Origin: Alphaproteobacteria bacterium
Lineage (GTDB): Bacteria; Myxococcota_A; UBA796; GCA-2862545
Length of the DNA: 64,000 nt
Direction of reading: 5' to 3'
Assembly (NCBI GenBank): GCA_020632875.1
Contig: JACKET010000004.1
Location: forward strand, 248,001-312,000
The translations under genes and the position numbers were made by a program. The notes under the pieces were generated by a model. That model saw only the letters and a list, made by a program, of their open reading frames with translations. It ran no database searches and was not told the origin of the DNA. Shown here piece after piece: positions 62,476 through 64,000 of the stretch (position 1 is the first letter of the stretch; each line of letters opens with the position of its first letter).

Positions 62476-63614
62476 GCCGTATCTACCTGTCGCCTCCCCA
62501 CATGTCGGAGGACGAGCGCCGGCTTTTGTTGGATGCATTCGACTCCAACTGGATCGCACCGCTCGGTCCGCACGTCGACGGGTTCGAGCGCGAGCTCGGG
62601 GCGTACGTGGGGATGCCGTACGCCGCCGCGCTCTCCTCGGGTACCGCCGCGCTGCACCTCGGCCTGATGCTCGTGGGCGTACGCCCGGGCGACGTCGTGA
62701 TGTGCTCCACGTTCACGTTCGCCGCGACCGCGAACGCCATCCGGTACGTGGGCGCCGAGCCCGTGTTCGTCGACTCGGCCGACGAGACCTGGTGCCTCGA
62801 CCCGAACCTCCTCGCCCGGGCCATCGCCAGCGAGCGGGCCGCGGGTCGGCGCGTCGCGGCGGTCCTCTCCGTCGACCTGTACGGGCTGATGCCCGACTAC
62901 GACGCGATCGAAGCGGTGTGCGCCGAGGCCGACCTCCCGCTGGTGGAAGACGCGGCAGAAGCGCTCGGCACGCGTCGCGACGACGGGCGGGCCGCGGGCT
63001 CCTTCGGGGCCTGTGCAGCGTTCAGCTTCAACGGCAACAAGATCATCACGACCTCCGGTGGCGGCATGCTCGTGAGCCGCGACGCCGACCTCGTCCAGCG
63101 CACGCGCTACCTCGCGACCCAGGCCCGCGATCCGGTGCCGCACTACCAGCACCAGGCCATCGGCTACAATTACCGGCTCTCCAACCTCCTGGCCGCCGTC
63201 GGTCGGGGTCAGCTGATGCACCTCGACGAGAAGGTCACCACGCGACGAGCGATTCGCGATCGCTACGGGCGCGCCTTCGCCGGCCTCCCGGGCTTCAGGC
63301 TCATGCCCGAGCCCACCGGGCTGCGGTCCAACGCGTGGCTGACGTGCATCGAGATCGACCCGGATGTGGCGGGCGTCGACCGCGAGGCCGTGCGGCTCCA
63401 CCTCGAGGCCGACGGCATCGAGTCGCGTCCCCTGTGGAAGCCGATGCACCAGCAGCCGGTCTTCGAGGGCTGCCGGGCCTACGTCGACGGCGTGAGCGAC
63501 CGGTTGTTCGAGCGCGGTCTCTGCCTGCCGTCGGGCTCCAGCCTCACCGAAGACGACCAGCAGCGCGTGCTGGCGCGTGTCCTCGACACTCCCGGGCTTC
63601 GGCGCACCCCATGA
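62472..63614 (+). CDS. DegT/DnrJ/EryC1-family sugar aminotransferase
   Basis: A 380-residue PLP enzyme: SSGTAALHLGL, EDAAEALG, and FNGNKIITT with Schiff-base K190. It makes amino sugars from 4-keto or 3-keto nucleotide sugars. TTG start with GGAGG 4 bases before, overlapping the sugar transferase stop. It would follow the 4,6-dehydratase-like enzyme at 48012. Confidence 0.9.
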   Translation: MSRIYLSPPHMSEDERRLLLDAFDSNWIAPLGPHVDGFERELGAYVGMPYAAALSSGTAALHLGLMLVGVRPGDVVMCSTFTFAATANAIRYVGAEPVFVDSADETWCLDPNLLARAIASERAAGRRVAAVLSVDLYGLMPDYDAIEAVCAEADLPLVEDAAEALGTRRDDGRAAGSFGACAAFSFNGNKIITTSGGGMLVSRDADLVQRTRYLATQARDPVPHYQHQAIGYNYRLSNLLAAVGRGQLMHLDEKVTTRRAIRDRYGRAFAGLPGFRLMPEPTGLRSNAWLTCIEIDPDVAGVDREAVRLHLEADGIESRPLWKPMHQQPVFEGCRAYVDGVSDRLFERGLCLPSGSSLTEDDQQRVLARVLDTPGLRRTP

Positions 63615-63644
63615 CAACGGGTGGGGCCGGGGTTACTGGCGGGA

Positions 63645-64000
63645 ATGCGACTGCCAGACCGCGAGACACTCAAGAGATCCGCTGAATCCAAGGTTTTCGC
63701 CGGCATCCGCCGTGCAATGGGCATGGGGGGCGCCGACCGCCCGGCCTCCGGTACCCTCGAGGGAATCGAGGTCTTCTTCACCGTCACGACCGGGCGCTCC
63801 GGAACCGGGTACCTCTCGACCATCGCGCGCATCCTGCACGACGTGGACGCGCGGCACGAGCCCCGGCCCAGCTTCGTCGAGGTCATGCGCACCGTCCAGG
63901 ACGGGCGGTACCCCGACCTCGCCCGCCGCTGGCTCGAAGAGGAGAAGATCCCGGCCATCGCGCGCTGCAACAAGCCCGCCTACCTCGAGTCGAGCCACCT
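63645..64000 (+). CDS. Sulfotransferase-like protein, N-terminal part (cut by window edge)
   Basis: The first ~118 residues. After a basic start, IEVFFTVTTGRSGTGYLSTIA shows a 5'-PAPS loop (TTGRSGTGYL), as in Stf0 and glycan sulfotransferases. The 3'-phosphate motif would lie beyond the edge. ATG at 63645 is the first in frame; there is no strong ribosome site. The third sulfotransferase of the locus. Confidence 0.65.
   Translation, partial: MRLPDRETLKRSAESKVFAGIRRAMGMGGADRPASGTLEGIEVFFTVTTGRSGTGYLSTIARILHDVDARHEPRPSFVEVMRTVQDGRYPDLARRWLEEEKIPAIARCNKPAYLESSH

Overview
The window is GC-rich (roughly 70 percent) and densely coded on both strands. It reads like a predatory- or social-type deltaproteobacterium (Myxococcota or a relative). 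The clues are many Ser/Thr kinases with extracytoplasmic tails, FHA domains, DT/DP-rich linkers on lipoproteins, a three-subunit succinate dehydrogenase of the SdhA 640-residue type, and a large exopolysaccharide locus. This placement is an inference; no rRNA or tRNA marker is present.

Layout. 1-4622: end of an ECF sigma/ArsI-like pair, a Spy-like protein with its two-component system, a double cyclic-nucleotide-binding protein and a lipoprotein. 4639-6726 (minus): a TadE/TadE/TadG-like envelope operon. 6727-9418: 2.7 kb without genes, filled with several repeat families. 9419-15886: a di-heme beta-propeller lipoprotein, a DUF1232 protein, a class III aminotransferase, a Rieske protein, a pseudokinase and a WXXGXW-repeat protein. 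15964-31748: a signalling island with a 1589-residue TIR-like/pseudokinase/TPR/FHA protein, three apparently active membrane-anchored Ser/Thr kinases, two paralogous envelope proteins each paired with a kinase, and a sulfatase-fold lipoprotein. Two more repeat arrays (25950-27215 and 31752-32672) interrupt or bound this island. 32777-36119: sdhCAB. 36124-38861: a nucleotidyltransferase, a TerB-FHA protein and a membrane TrkA-C protein. 38858-64000: an exopolysaccharide locus with an acyltransferase, glycosyltransferases, three sulfotransferases (one cut by the window end), uronic acid-forming enzymes, Wza/Wzc-like export and a kinase, an O-antigen-ligase-like protein, an initiating sugar transferase and a DegT aminotransferase. 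This predicts a sulfated, uronic-acid-containing surface polysaccharide.

Most interesting items. (1) Two loci (7352-7543 and 25731-25939) carry short motifs with fixed ends and a variable 6-nt core, repeated at exactly 31-bp steps and arranged as opposed arrays. The motif sequences differ between the loci but the architecture is the same, and each lies directly beside a long repeat array. (2) Three repeat arrays share a unit whose main hairpin shows compensatory changes between arrays. (3) The kinase island holds two degenerate kinases, one fused to a TIR-like domain, plus two kinase/envelope-protein pairs that look like a duplicated module.
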